Positions 1 through 6,087 of a DNA stretch of 11,905 nt are shown in pieces (the first letter of the stretch is position 1; every line of letters begins with the position of its first letter). The stretch is taken from contig DATHCB010000064.1 in assembly GCA_035319765.1 (NCBI GenBank), forward strand, positions 1 through 11,905. The letters run 5' to 3'. Source of the stretch: DATHCB01 sp035319765. GTDB lineage: Archaea; Thermoproteota; Bathyarchaeia; Bathyarchaeales; SOJC01. The position numbers and the translations under genes were made by a program. The notes below the pieces were generated by a model. It saw only the letters and a program-made list of their open reading frames with translations. It searched no databases and was not told where the DNA came from.

Positions 1-790
1 GAAAAATCAATGGATTGATATTCTTTGGCTCATTCCAGCCAATGGATACTTTTTCATCAAAATCGTGCTTCTCTAGAAACTCTCCAAATGCATATTTTAC
101 CGGTTCTCTTCTTGAAGAGAACATAACCTCTCCTCTTCTGTTACTCCACACTGTTAAACCTCTTGTCTTTCCAGTATGCAGGAAAACAATGCGATCGCCG
201 ACTCGTCCGCTGTCTAGCACCAACACGCAAATGGCGTTATTTTGATTATCTAATTGTCCTAAAAGCATGTTCAGTGCTCCGTCCGCATCAGCTCCATCGA
301 GCAATAACTCTTCAAGAAAGTGAGGAATAATCTCAGAGTCGATGAGTTCCTTCTCTTTCTCCGATTCGAAAAAGTGCTTCAATCCCAGTTTCTTGAGGAT
401 TTCTAGGTAATTGCTTACGAAGCCGTTATGAACCGCCACCACTCTTAAATTGGCTCCGCAAGAAGCGACGAAGGGTTGCGCGCTCTCTTTGAATGAAATG
501 GTATGCAAGAACTCAGGGCTTGCCCGCCTAACATGTCCAATGAAGAGTAAAGCTTGAGAATGAACCGCCAGTACTTTCTGAGCTAGAGTTCTTGCTGGAA
601 ATTCACTTGTCTTGCCTAGCTTCATGTAGATTTCTTTTCCATTTACGTCTTTAAAGAAAACTCCTGCGCCATGCCCGCCCACTGGGTTCTCCTCGTTGGG
701 ATATCGATGCGTCTCTAGGGCCTTCAACACTTCAAAAGCGGGCGCTATTTGCTGCGGTGTTGTTAGCATGAAGCCGAATATTCCGCACAT
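1..790 (-). CDS. Class II glutamine amidotransferase, 3' end cut by window edge
   Basis: The minus strand reads open from an ATG at 790 to the left edge, giving 263 residues with no stop, so the C-terminus is missing. The protein begins MCGIFGF, the signature of N-terminal-nucleophile (class II) glutamine amidotransferases: after removal of Met1, Cys2 becomes the nucleophile that releases ammonia from glutamine. Further family landmarks are GHVRRAS around residues 85-91 (glutamine-binding Arg), HNGFVSNY at 121-128 and an acidic DSE at 151-153. No second domain (sugar isomerase, phosphoribosyltransferase or synthetase) is visible in the part present. It could therefore be a stand-alone amidotransferase of the YafJ/COG0121 type or the front of a larger enzyme; the acceptor is unknown. 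A TATA-like stretch at about 821-830 lies some 35 bases before the ATG, and no clear Shine-Dalgarno is seen. The domain call is firm; the specific reaction is not. Confidence 0.85.
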   Translation of the reverse strand, partial: MCGIFGFMLTTPQQIAPAFEVLKALETHRYPNEENPVGGHGAGVFFKDVNGKEIYMKLGKTSEFPARTLAQKVLAVHSQALLFIGHVRRASPEFLHTISFKESAQPFVASCGANLRVVAVHNGFVSNYLEILKKLGLKHFFESEKEKELIDSEIIPHFLEELLLDGADADGALNMLLGQLDNQNNAICVLVLDSGRVGDRIVFLHTGKTRGLTVWSNRRGEVMFSSRREPVKYAFGEFLEKHDFDEKVSIGWNEPKNINPLIF

Positions 791-870
791 GTAACTTCCA
801 AAATAAGCTTCTATCTTCCAGTATTAAAATTGTAGGTAACGAAAGAAATGGGAGGGGGTGATGAGTCTTT

Positions 871-1095
871 TTACTTTTCAGTGCTTCCAGTGCCAGTTAC
901 GTATGCCCACGCCATTACGAGTCCAACAGTGAGAACTGCTCCAGCGAATCCGGATAATATCCAGTCGAGACCTATCGTTGGAAAGTGCAGCATTATCCAG
1001 GGGATGACGTTTGAGTATGTGGCTTTTGCGATGATGCCTGCCATGAAGCCTAGGAGCGCGAACATGCCAAAGATCTTAAATCTGTCTTCCATCAT
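871..1095 (-). CDS. Small two-helix membrane protein, function unknown
   Basis: This encodes 74 residues with two clear hydrophobic segments, at about residues 8-27 (FGMFALLGFMAGII) and 44-67 (WILSGFAGAVLTVGLVMAWAYV). A short amphipathic linker joins them and the tail is polar. It starts ATGATG; a Shine-Dalgarno-like AGGTGA sits just upstream, and its spacing slightly favours the second ATG at 1092. This strand is preferred over the longer overlapping plus-strand reading because it has a proper ribosome site and a coherent membrane-protein composition. The gene lies head-to-head with the cdv operon across 226 bases and is followed after 80 bases by the amidotransferase gene on the same strand. 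I do not recognise a family. Whether it has anything to do with division is only a positional guess. Confidence 0.65.
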   Translation of the reverse strand: MMEDRFKIFGMFALLGFMAGIIAKATYSNVIPWIMLHFPTIGLDWILSGFAGAVLTVGLVMAWAYVTGTGSTEK

Positions 1096-1239
1096 TTTTC
1101 ACCTTCGCAGTAACATTCTATTCTCAGGCCATTTTAGATTAACTTACATATTTTTGTCTATAATCACAAATCCGCCCAGTTTCTCTTTCATCAGGGAGTT
1201 TAAAGCCTAAATCACTTTCTAAATGGTGCTATATCGCCA

Positions 1240-1314
1240 CATATATACGTACGTATTTCAATCATATTCTACATGCATAATACTTCTTTTATTACCCTCA
1301 TAGCCCTCGGAGGT
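1240..1314 (+). promoter_or_regulatory. Probable cdv operon promoter and leader with a 12-bp palindrome
   Basis: CATATATA at 1240-1247 is a good TATA-box candidate, which would place transcription start near 1270. It runs directly into ATACGTACGTAT (1245-1256), a perfect 12-base palindrome in the place where an archaeal repressor could bind. A second AT-rich candidate, GCATAATA, lies at about 1275-1282 and would give a shorter leader. GGAGGT at 1309-1314 is a strong Shine-Dalgarno, seven bases before the TTG start at 1322. The sites are read directly; their function is inferred. Confidence 0.45.
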
Positions 1315-1321
1315 ATCAAAC

Positions 1322-1984
1322 TTGTCAGAAAAATTTGCTAAACGTTGGGAAACTGAGGAAAATCAGCAACCATTTCCTTCACGGATCAAAGATGCAGTAC
1401 GTCCACCAGGACCATTGAAACCACGGCTAGATATAGCGGTCAGGCGTATCGAGCTACAAGTGCAAAGGCTAGATCAGGCAAACGATCGCTTTTCGCAGCG
1501 CGACAAAGCCATCTTTCAAAGAATCGTCGAAGCATACACAAAACACGACATGGCACGCGCAAACGTATTCGCCAATGAACTCGCCGAAATACGAAAAATG
1601 GAAAGAATGATAATGCATGCTCGACTAGCACTAGAACAGATAGTGCTCCGATTGAGGACAGTTTCAGAGCTTGGCGATGTTGTCAGCACACTTGCACCCG
1701 CAGTCGGAGTTCTCAGAACTGTCAGAAGCGGAATGGCATCCGTTTTCCCCGAGGCAGAAAGAGAATTAGGATCGATCGGAAACCTACTGAGCGGCATTAT
1801 CATAGACGCTGGCCAGAGCACCGGGCTAACTCTTAACTTTGACGCTGCTAACGAAGACGCCCAAAAAATACTCACAGAAGCAGGTTCTGTAGCGGAACAA
1901 CAAATCAAAGACAAATTCCCAGACTTGCCTGCTGGAATACCCAGCGTAACAGAGGGAACAACAACCGCAACGCAGGAAAGTTAG
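1322..1984 (+). CDS. cdvB1: ESCRT-III (Snf7-like) cell-division protein, CdvB1-type paralogue
   Basis: This 220-residue protein of the archaeal ESCRT-III family would polymerise on the membrane at the division site and drive constriction. After a polar N-terminus it has the basic helical hairpin (about residues 34-115, with RLDIAVRRIELQVQRLD then ANVFANELAEIRKMERMI). Shorter helices follow to about 195. It aligns well with the second ESCRT-III protein of this operon, for example LAEIRKMER against VAEVRRLKC and IVLRLRTVSEL against IILRLETVKEL. It lacks the C-terminal winged helix of true CdvB, which is why a CdvB1-type label is used. Near the end, FPDLPAGIP (199-207) resembles a MIM2 motif, the short proline segment that binds the MIT domain of CdvC. 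The start is TTG, supported by GGAGGT seven bases upstream. It is the first gene of the operon and ends 13 bases before cdvA. The symbol is by architecture; orthology with any one crenarchaeal paralogue is not shown. Confidence 0.85.
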   Translation: MSEKFAKRWETEENQQPFPSRIKDAVRPPGPLKPRLDIAVRRIELQVQRLDQANDRFSQRDKAIFQRIVEAYTKHDMARANVFANELAEIRKMERMIMHARLALEQIVLRLRTVSELGDVVSTLAPAVGVLRTVRSGMASVFPEAERELGSIGNLLSGIIIDAGQSTGLTLNFDAANEDAQKILTEAGSVAEQQIKDKFPDLPAGIPSVTEGTTTATQES

Positions 1985-1997
1985 GGAGACAAGATGC

Positions 1998-2732
1998 ATG
2001 TCAATTCCCACACCCAATTTTTTTGAATCTCTTGGCAAACCAATAAAAGATGAATATGGTCGTTCCATAGGAACTGTGGCATCATTTGCAGTCCGCCCAA
2101 ACGGCCAAGTTGACGAAATATTCGTGGATCGAGGAGATGGAGAAATAGCCCGCTATTCGAGCGAACAGATCAAAATCAACGAAAACGGAGCAACCTTGTT
2201 CTCACCTACAAAACTTAAAGTTGAATCTATGTGCAACGAAATTCCGCTGATATGGCGAAAAGATCAAGCGTTAAAAGGGCTTCTTGAAAAGAAAAAAGTG
2301 CCTTTGGATCTGTCAGAAGAACTTCACAACGCTTTCGAGGGTGCCTATAGACAATTGAAAGCTGACGCAGAGGGAATGATGGAAAGCATCGATAAGCAGA
2401 TAATGACGTGTTCAAAGCGAATTGGGGATCTAAACAACGCCTTAGTCAACCTTGAAATCGAGCACGAAATCGGCCAGGTCAACGATAGCGCGTACGAAAA
2501 TTCTATGGTGCTCATACAAGAAAACATGAGATGCGTCAAAACCGAAAGAGATGACTTGGAACTTATGAAAAGCAAGCTGTCCAATCTCCTTCTGGGCGAG
2601 AATGTTCACCAAGTAGTCGCATCGCCGGTTGCCGAAGAGCCACTGGCCTTACAGGAACCAGAAGCAGCGTCCTCCTCTCTTCCCGAACCCCCAGTTATAG
2701 TCTATGTTAAGAACGTAAACACGAAGGACTAG
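1998..2732 (+). CDS. cdvA: Cell division protein CdvA (PRC barrel plus coiled coil)
   Basis: At 244 residues this has the CdvA layout. An N-terminal PRC-barrel-like beta domain spans about residues 8-75 (LGKPIKDEYGRSIGTVASF...VDEIFVDRGDGEI). A long charged helical region follows at about 85-197, likely to form coiled coil. A flexible acidic and Ala/Pro-rich linker then leads to a short conserved-looking tail, SLPEPPVIVYVKN at 227-239. In Sulfolobus, CdvA is the TACK-specific membrane-binding scaffold, and its C-terminal peptide adds a beta strand to the winged helix of CdvB to recruit ESCRT-III; the VIVYVKN stretch is the obvious candidate here. The ATG is preceded by GGGAG at 1984-1988, nine bases away and overlapping the upstream stop, which indicates translation within one message. 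The next gene, cdvB, matches the cdvA-cdvB-cdvC order known from Sulfolobales. Confidence 0.88.
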   Translation: MSIPTPNFFESLGKPIKDEYGRSIGTVASFAVRPNGQVDEIFVDRGDGEIARYSSEQIKINENGATLFSPTKLKVESMCNEIPLIWRKDQALKGLLEKKKVPLDLSEELHNAFEGAYRQLKADAEGMMESIDKQIMTCSKRIGDLNNALVNLEIEHEIGQVNDSAYENSMVLIQENMRCVKTERDDLELMKSKLSNLLLGENVHQVVASPVAEEPLALQEPEAASSSLPEPPVIVYVKNVNTKD

Positions 2733-2768
2733 ATATCATAGTGACTTGAGGCAGGCGGGCGGGGATAA

Positions 2769-3662
2769 GACATCAAAGGGCCATTCAACCTTCACAATTC
2801 TTCTCCACCTATTGAAGACGTCATAACAGACTCGATTCGAAAACTGAAATTTCAGCACGCCAAACTCTCGCATGTTACACTTAGGCTTCAGGAACGAGAC
2901 CACTATCTCTTCAGGGCATGTTCAATAGCCATAGGTGAAGGCGCACGTGAAAGAGCTTCAATGTATGCAAACGAAGTTGCGGAAGTCAGAAGACTCAAGT
3001 GCTTGCTCGCCCAGACCCAAATCGCAATAGAACGCATCATCCTCAGACTTGAAACCGTCAAAGAACTGAATAACATAATGATCGACCTCAAACCAGCCCT
3101 CAGCACCCTCAAAGACGTCACACAAGGTATCGTTCAAGCTATGCCCGACGTCGCGACAGAGCTGACTCGTATTAACGATAGCATCAGCGAAACGCTTCTC
3201 GTGACAAGCCCTCGTTCCATCGAGCCACCTATAATCTCAACCAACCTGAAAACTCCAGCAGGACAAGAAATACTCAACGAAGTCACAACAGTCTTAGAAG
3301 AAAAACTATCAGAAAAGCTTCCTGAACCGCCCGCCACGGTTACAATAGAGGAAAAAACAGTAGCCGAACCTGAAAGCGTCAAGGAAATGATCGCCCTCAC
3401 GGCCTGCTGCCCCGAATCAGGCGAAAGCGAGGAGAATAACTCATCTCAAACCCTTTTTTCTTATAAAGAATTAAAAAGTGTTCAACTTACAATCCAGAAA
3501 TCACCCTCTCCCGAAGAGAATGTCCTAGATTATTTGAGAAACAACCAAGGCTACATCGATGTAATTGAATGCGCAAACAAATTAAAAATCTCTCCAAACG
3601 ACATCGAGAAGGCCTTGGAAAAATTAGGATCTGAAGGAAAAATAGAAATCAAGACTTCGTGA
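2769..3662 (+). CDS. cdvB: CdvB: ESCRT-III protein with C-terminal winged helix; start codon unresolved
   Basis: The ESCRT-III core here begins well upstream of the first ATG at 2961. In-frame codons from about 2811 read IEDVITDSIRKLKFQH and LRLQERDHYLFRA, which align with the first helix of the CdvB1-like protein. Starting at 2961 would delete that membrane-binding helix. The frame is open from 2769, just after a TAA at 2766, but contains no ATG, GTG or TTG before 2961. Either an unusual start is used (ATC 2772 or ATT 2811) or an indel in the G-rich tract at about 2750-2765 hides a start such as TTG 2746. Numbered from 2769, the core covers about residues 15-150, KLPEPP is at 183-188 (MIM2-like, for CdvC), and a winged helix spans about 244-297 (LDYLRNNQG...NKLKISPNDIEKALEKL). 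That winged helix is the CdvA-binding domain of true CdvB. The stop overlaps a GTGA at the cdvC start. Confidence 0.85.
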   Translation, partial: DIKGPFNLHNSSPPIEDVITDSIRKLKFQHAKLSHVTLRLQERDHYLFRACSIAIGEGARERASMYANEVAEVRRLKCLLAQTQIAIERIILRLETVKELNNIMIDLKPALSTLKDVTQGIVQAMPDVATELTRINDSISETLLVTSPRSIEPPIISTNLKTPAGQEILNEVTTVLEEKLSEKLPEPPATVTIEEKTVAEPESVKEMIALTACCPESGESEENNSSQTLFSYKELKSVQLTIQKSPSPEENVLDYLRNNQGYIDVIECANKLKISPNDIEKALEKLGSEGKIEIKTS

Positions 3663-3667
3663 TCATT

Positions 3668-4840
3668 ATGAGCGCATCACAGGAATTGGAGAAGAGCGCA
3701 ACCAATTACGCATTGGAAGCCGTCAGACTTGATAAACAGGGTTCACGCGGAATGGCCATTACGATGTATCAAAAGGCTATAGAGTCCCTTTTGAGGCTCG
3801 TTCAGCTCTACCCCGAATACAATCTCAATAAAGTCTACATCCAAAGGGCTATGGCGTACCAGGAAAGAATCAAAATAATTCAAGGTGGTTTACCGGTCCA
3901 GCCGGATGGCAACGGCGAAGCAAGACCCGCTGAGGGTGCTTCGCCGGGCGCAGGCGAAGAGAAGAAAGCGAGTTTTGACGAACTGGTGACTAAAGAAAAA
4001 CCAGATGTGAAGTGGATAGAAGTTGTAGGCCTCGAAACAGCTAAAAAAGCAATAAAGGAAGCCATTGTCTACCCGGTCCAAAGACCAGATCTGTTTCCAC
4101 TAGGCTGGCCAAGGGGAATACTTCTGTTCGGTCCACCTGGATGCGGTAAAACCCTGGTTGCTGCCGCGGTCGCCACTGAGATTGACGCTTCTTTTATGTC
4201 CGTAGACGCTGCTTCTATTATGTCCAAATGGCTGGGCGAAGGAGAAAGAAACGTTGCAAGACTGTTCGAATCCGCTAGGAAGTCTGTCGATAATGGAAAA
4301 CCGGCCATAATATTCGTTGATGAATTGGACTCACTGATGGGCAGACATGCGAGTGAGGTCGGAGGAGAAGTTAGAGTTCGAAATCAGTTTCTTAAAGAGA
4401 TGGATGGCGTACTGGAGAAGGGTAAGAAAATACACGCTTACGTTATCGGTGCAACCAATCGACCGTGGGACCTAGACTGGCCTTTCATCAGAAGATTCCA
4501 AAAGCGAATTCTAGTGCCTCTGCCGGATCATCATGCACGCCTGCAAATGTTCAAACTGTACACTGCTAATCTGACTCTTGAAGCCGACGTGGACCTGCAC
4601 GAGCTAGCACGGCTTTCTGAAGGCTTCTCGGGAAGCGACATTCGCGACACTGTTCAGTCAGCGCATCTCAAAGTTATTGGAGAGTTCTTCGAGTCCGGAC
4701 AGGCGAGTAATAAGAAGGCAAAGCCGAGGCCAATTAAGATGGGCGATTTCCGTCAAATTCTAGAGGACAGGAAACCAAGCGTTTCAGTTGAGATGCTCAC
4801 TTCTTATACCAAATGGAGTGATGCTTTCAAGGCGTTGTAG
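3668..4840 (+). CDS. cdvC: CdvC, Vps4-type AAA+ ATPase
   Basis: This 390-residue ATPase remodels and disassembles ESCRT-III filaments during division. Residues about 4-75 form a three-helix MIT domain (ALEAVRLDKQGSRGMAITMY onward), which binds MIM motifs of ESCRT-III proteins. A Gly/Pro/Glu-rich linker (about 76-103) leads into one AAA+ module: Walker A GPPGCGKT (155-162), pore loop SKWLGEGE (186-193), Walker B IIFVDELD (214-221), sensor GATN (261-264) and paired arginine fingers RR (275-276). The C-terminal helical part follows. I chose ATG 3668 because MSASQELEKSA resembles the N-terminus of known CdvC proteins. The alternative GTG at 3659 overlaps the cdvB stop by four bases and adds MII. 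GTGATC at 3659-3664 may serve as the ribosome site. All catalytic motifs are intact. It is the last gene of the operon. Confidence 0.93.
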   Translation: MSASQELEKSATNYALEAVRLDKQGSRGMAITMYQKAIESLLRLVQLYPEYNLNKVYIQRAMAYQERIKIIQGGLPVQPDGNGEARPAEGASPGAGEEKKASFDELVTKEKPDVKWIEVVGLETAKKAIKEAIVYPVQRPDLFPLGWPRGILLFGPPGCGKTLVAAAVATEIDASFMSVDAASIMSKWLGEGERNVARLFESARKSVDNGKPAIIFVDELDSLMGRHASEVGGEVRVRNQFLKEMDGVLEKGKKIHAYVIGATNRPWDLDWPFIRRFQKRILVPLPDHHARLQMFKLYTANLTLEADVDLHELARLSEGFSGSDIRDTVQSAHLKVIGEFFESGQASNKKAKPRPIKMGDFRQILEDRKPSVSVEMLTSYTKWSDAFKAL

Positions 4841-5016
4841 CAGGGCTTCGGAAAGGTCTGGAGTACACCTATTTTCTGGTTATAAGTGTTCGTGGACCTC
4901 CTTTCTCCCTTCAGCGAACCGCTCCAAACCCCGAAAAGCCCTACGCTATGACGCACTATTCAATCTTCGTTTTTCGCTATCGTTCAACGTTCCGCTTTAT
5001 ATCATAGCCAAGAACG
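4841..5016. other. Convergent intergenic region between cdvC and the CitG homologue
   Basis: This gap separates two converging genes and shows no credible coding sequence. On the plus strand, short T-tracts at 4870s (ATTTTCTGG) and 4970-4974 (five T) are the only termination-like signals for the cdv message. No RNA gene is recognised. Confidence 0.4.
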
Positions 5017-5039
5017 AAAAAGGAGGTGCCAAGTCTCCT
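5017..5039 (-). terminator. Hairpin plus T-tract terminator overlapping the CitG-homologue stop codon
   Basis: Read on the minus strand, AGGAG (5039-5035) pairs with CTCCT (5025-5021) across a nine-base loop and is followed at once by TTTT (5020-5017). The TAG stop of the CitG-like gene lies within the left arm. The stem is short, and archaeal termination depends mainly on the U-tract, so the hairpin may be incidental. Confidence 0.4.
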
Positions 5040-5997
5040 AGGGGCGATAGCCGTTTAAAATAAGTAAGGCTAGGCTTGCCGTTACCAAATCAGCTGTTGT
5101 TCCAGGATTCAGCTTATTTTCAAGATCTCGAAGGCCCCTGTCAAGCTCTGCCAAGGCCTCTTTTCCGTTACGCGTGCCCAATCCGCCCTGGTCTAGAACC
5201 TGTCTTGCTCGCCGAGAGACCTCCTGTGCCTTGCTTGATCCGGCCTTTCGCGCTATGAGCGTGTCGGGATTTTCAGACAAGAGCTTGAGGAAAGTATGTA
5301 CGATCGCATCGTTTATGTTCTCTATTCTCTTAATCTCTCTGCACAGCGCAGGAAAGCCGACGTCGAAGACTATGGGATAATTTTTGGTCCATTCGTGGGC
5401 GATGGAATCATAGTCTGTTGAGATTTTGAACAGGTCAAAAAGTGTGGTGTGCGTCCTCAAGATTTCTTGTTTTGAAGAAGCCTCAGTGGCATCGAAATTT
5501 GGCGCTTTGTTCAACCCTCCAGGCTTTGCTATGTCTATTGCTTCGTAAACTGCAACTGCATCCTCGGGTGTGGTTGAAGTTGTTACGGATTTTATATTGG
5601 TTCTGAGTTCTGCTAAATCTAAGATTCCGTTCCTTTCTCTTAGAGTCTTTCCTGCTCCAACGGCAATAGGCGAAAGCAGAAGAATCGTGCCTAAGAGTGT
5701 ATTCCCACCATGCTGCCACGAATCGCTCCTTTCAACAGCGTCTTTAATGATTTTTCCAATGCCGACGTTCGCGAATCGCAGCTTTCCTTCTGCAATTAGA
5801 ATCCCTTTTGTAGTGGCTGTCTTTAAGCTTGGGACTATGGCGACTGCCGATGCTAGGAAGTGCTCGTAGCTTGTTTTGTGGAAGCTTGCCTGTCTATGGA
5901 CGTTGCCTGGTTTAGGAGCGTTGATTTCGAACAGAATCGCAAGTTGTAGGCAAGAAGCTACGTGGTCGGCAACGTCTTTGTTTGAGATTTTGTGCAC
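5038..5997 (-). CDS. CitG/MdcB-family triphosphoribosyl-dephospho-CoA synthase homologue
   Basis: This 319-residue protein belongs by its motifs to the CitG family, which in bacteria joins ATP and 3'-dephospho-CoA to make the prosthetic-group precursor of citrate lyase or malonate decarboxylase. Visible landmarks are APKPGNVHR (27-35), HGGNTLLGTILLLSP (about 97-111), KPGGLN (about 160-165) and a C-terminal PGTTADLVTASLALLIL. Length and order fit a full single-domain family member. The start is GTG at 5997, without an obvious Shine-Dalgarno; AT-rich TAATAAAA at about 6026-6033 could serve as the TATA box. No citrate lyase or malonate decarboxylase subunit or partner transferase is encoded nearby, so the bacterial pathway role should not be assumed. 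It is divergent from a membrane transporter-like gene, with which it shares the 5998-6087 control region. The family call is strong; the physiological product is unknown. Confidence 0.85.
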   Translation of the reverse strand: MHKISNKDVADHVASCLQLAILFEINAPKPGNVHRQASFHKTSYEHFLASAVAIVPSLKTATTKGILIAEGKLRFANVGIGKIIKDAVERSDSWQHGGNTLLGTILLLSPIAVGAGKTLRERNGILDLAELRTNIKSVTTSTTPEDAVAVYEAIDIAKPGGLNKAPNFDATEASSKQEILRTHTTLFDLFKISTDYDSIAHEWTKNYPIVFDVGFPALCREIKRIENINDAIVHTFLKLLSENPDTLIARKAGSSKAQEVSRRARQVLDQGGLGTRNGKEALAELDRGLRDLENKLNPGTTADLVTASLALLILNGYRP

Positions 5998-6024
5998 AGC
6001 TGCTCATTTACGCCTATTGCGCAA

Positions 6025-6056
6025 AGTTTTATTAGCGTTGTGTAAAAAATTACACA
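6025..6056 (+). promoter_or_regulatory. Divergent promoter with TGTGTAA/TTACACA operator-like inverted repeat
   Basis: GTTTTATTA at about 6026-6034, preceded by GCAAA, is a likely TATA box (with BRE) for the plus-strand transporter gene and, read backwards, for the CitG homologue. Immediately after it lies a perfect seven-base inverted repeat, TGTGTAA (6039-6045) and TTACACA (6050-6056), with an AAAA spacer. A further TTACAC lies at 6070-6075, exactly 20 bases after the TTACAC at 6050. A site between TATA box and transcription start is typical of archaeal repressor operators. The regulator is not identified. Confidence 0.55.
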
Positions 6057-6087
6057 GCCTTGAAAAAATTTACACTAGGTGCACCTC

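Noticed and set aside
851..936. GGAGGGGGTG followed by ATG at 861, which looks like a ribosome site and start on the plus strand
   Set aside because: The frame stops after 24 codons with no recognisable content and lies antisense to the small membrane-protein gene.
848..1210. 120-residue plus-strand frame opposite the small membrane protein
   Set aside because: It has no coherent domain and covers the antisense of a membrane-protein gene that has its own ribosome site; the composition of the minus strand is far more protein-like.
4225..4248. CdvC pore-loop variant GEGE instead of the common GESE
   Set aside because: This position varies among AAA+ ATPases of the group, and all catalytic motifs are intact, so it is not evidence of altered activity.
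4788..5063. 91-residue plus-strand frame at the end of cdvC
   Set aside because: It overlaps cdvC out of frame and then runs through the intergenic region with a Ser/Arg-rich, low-information composition.
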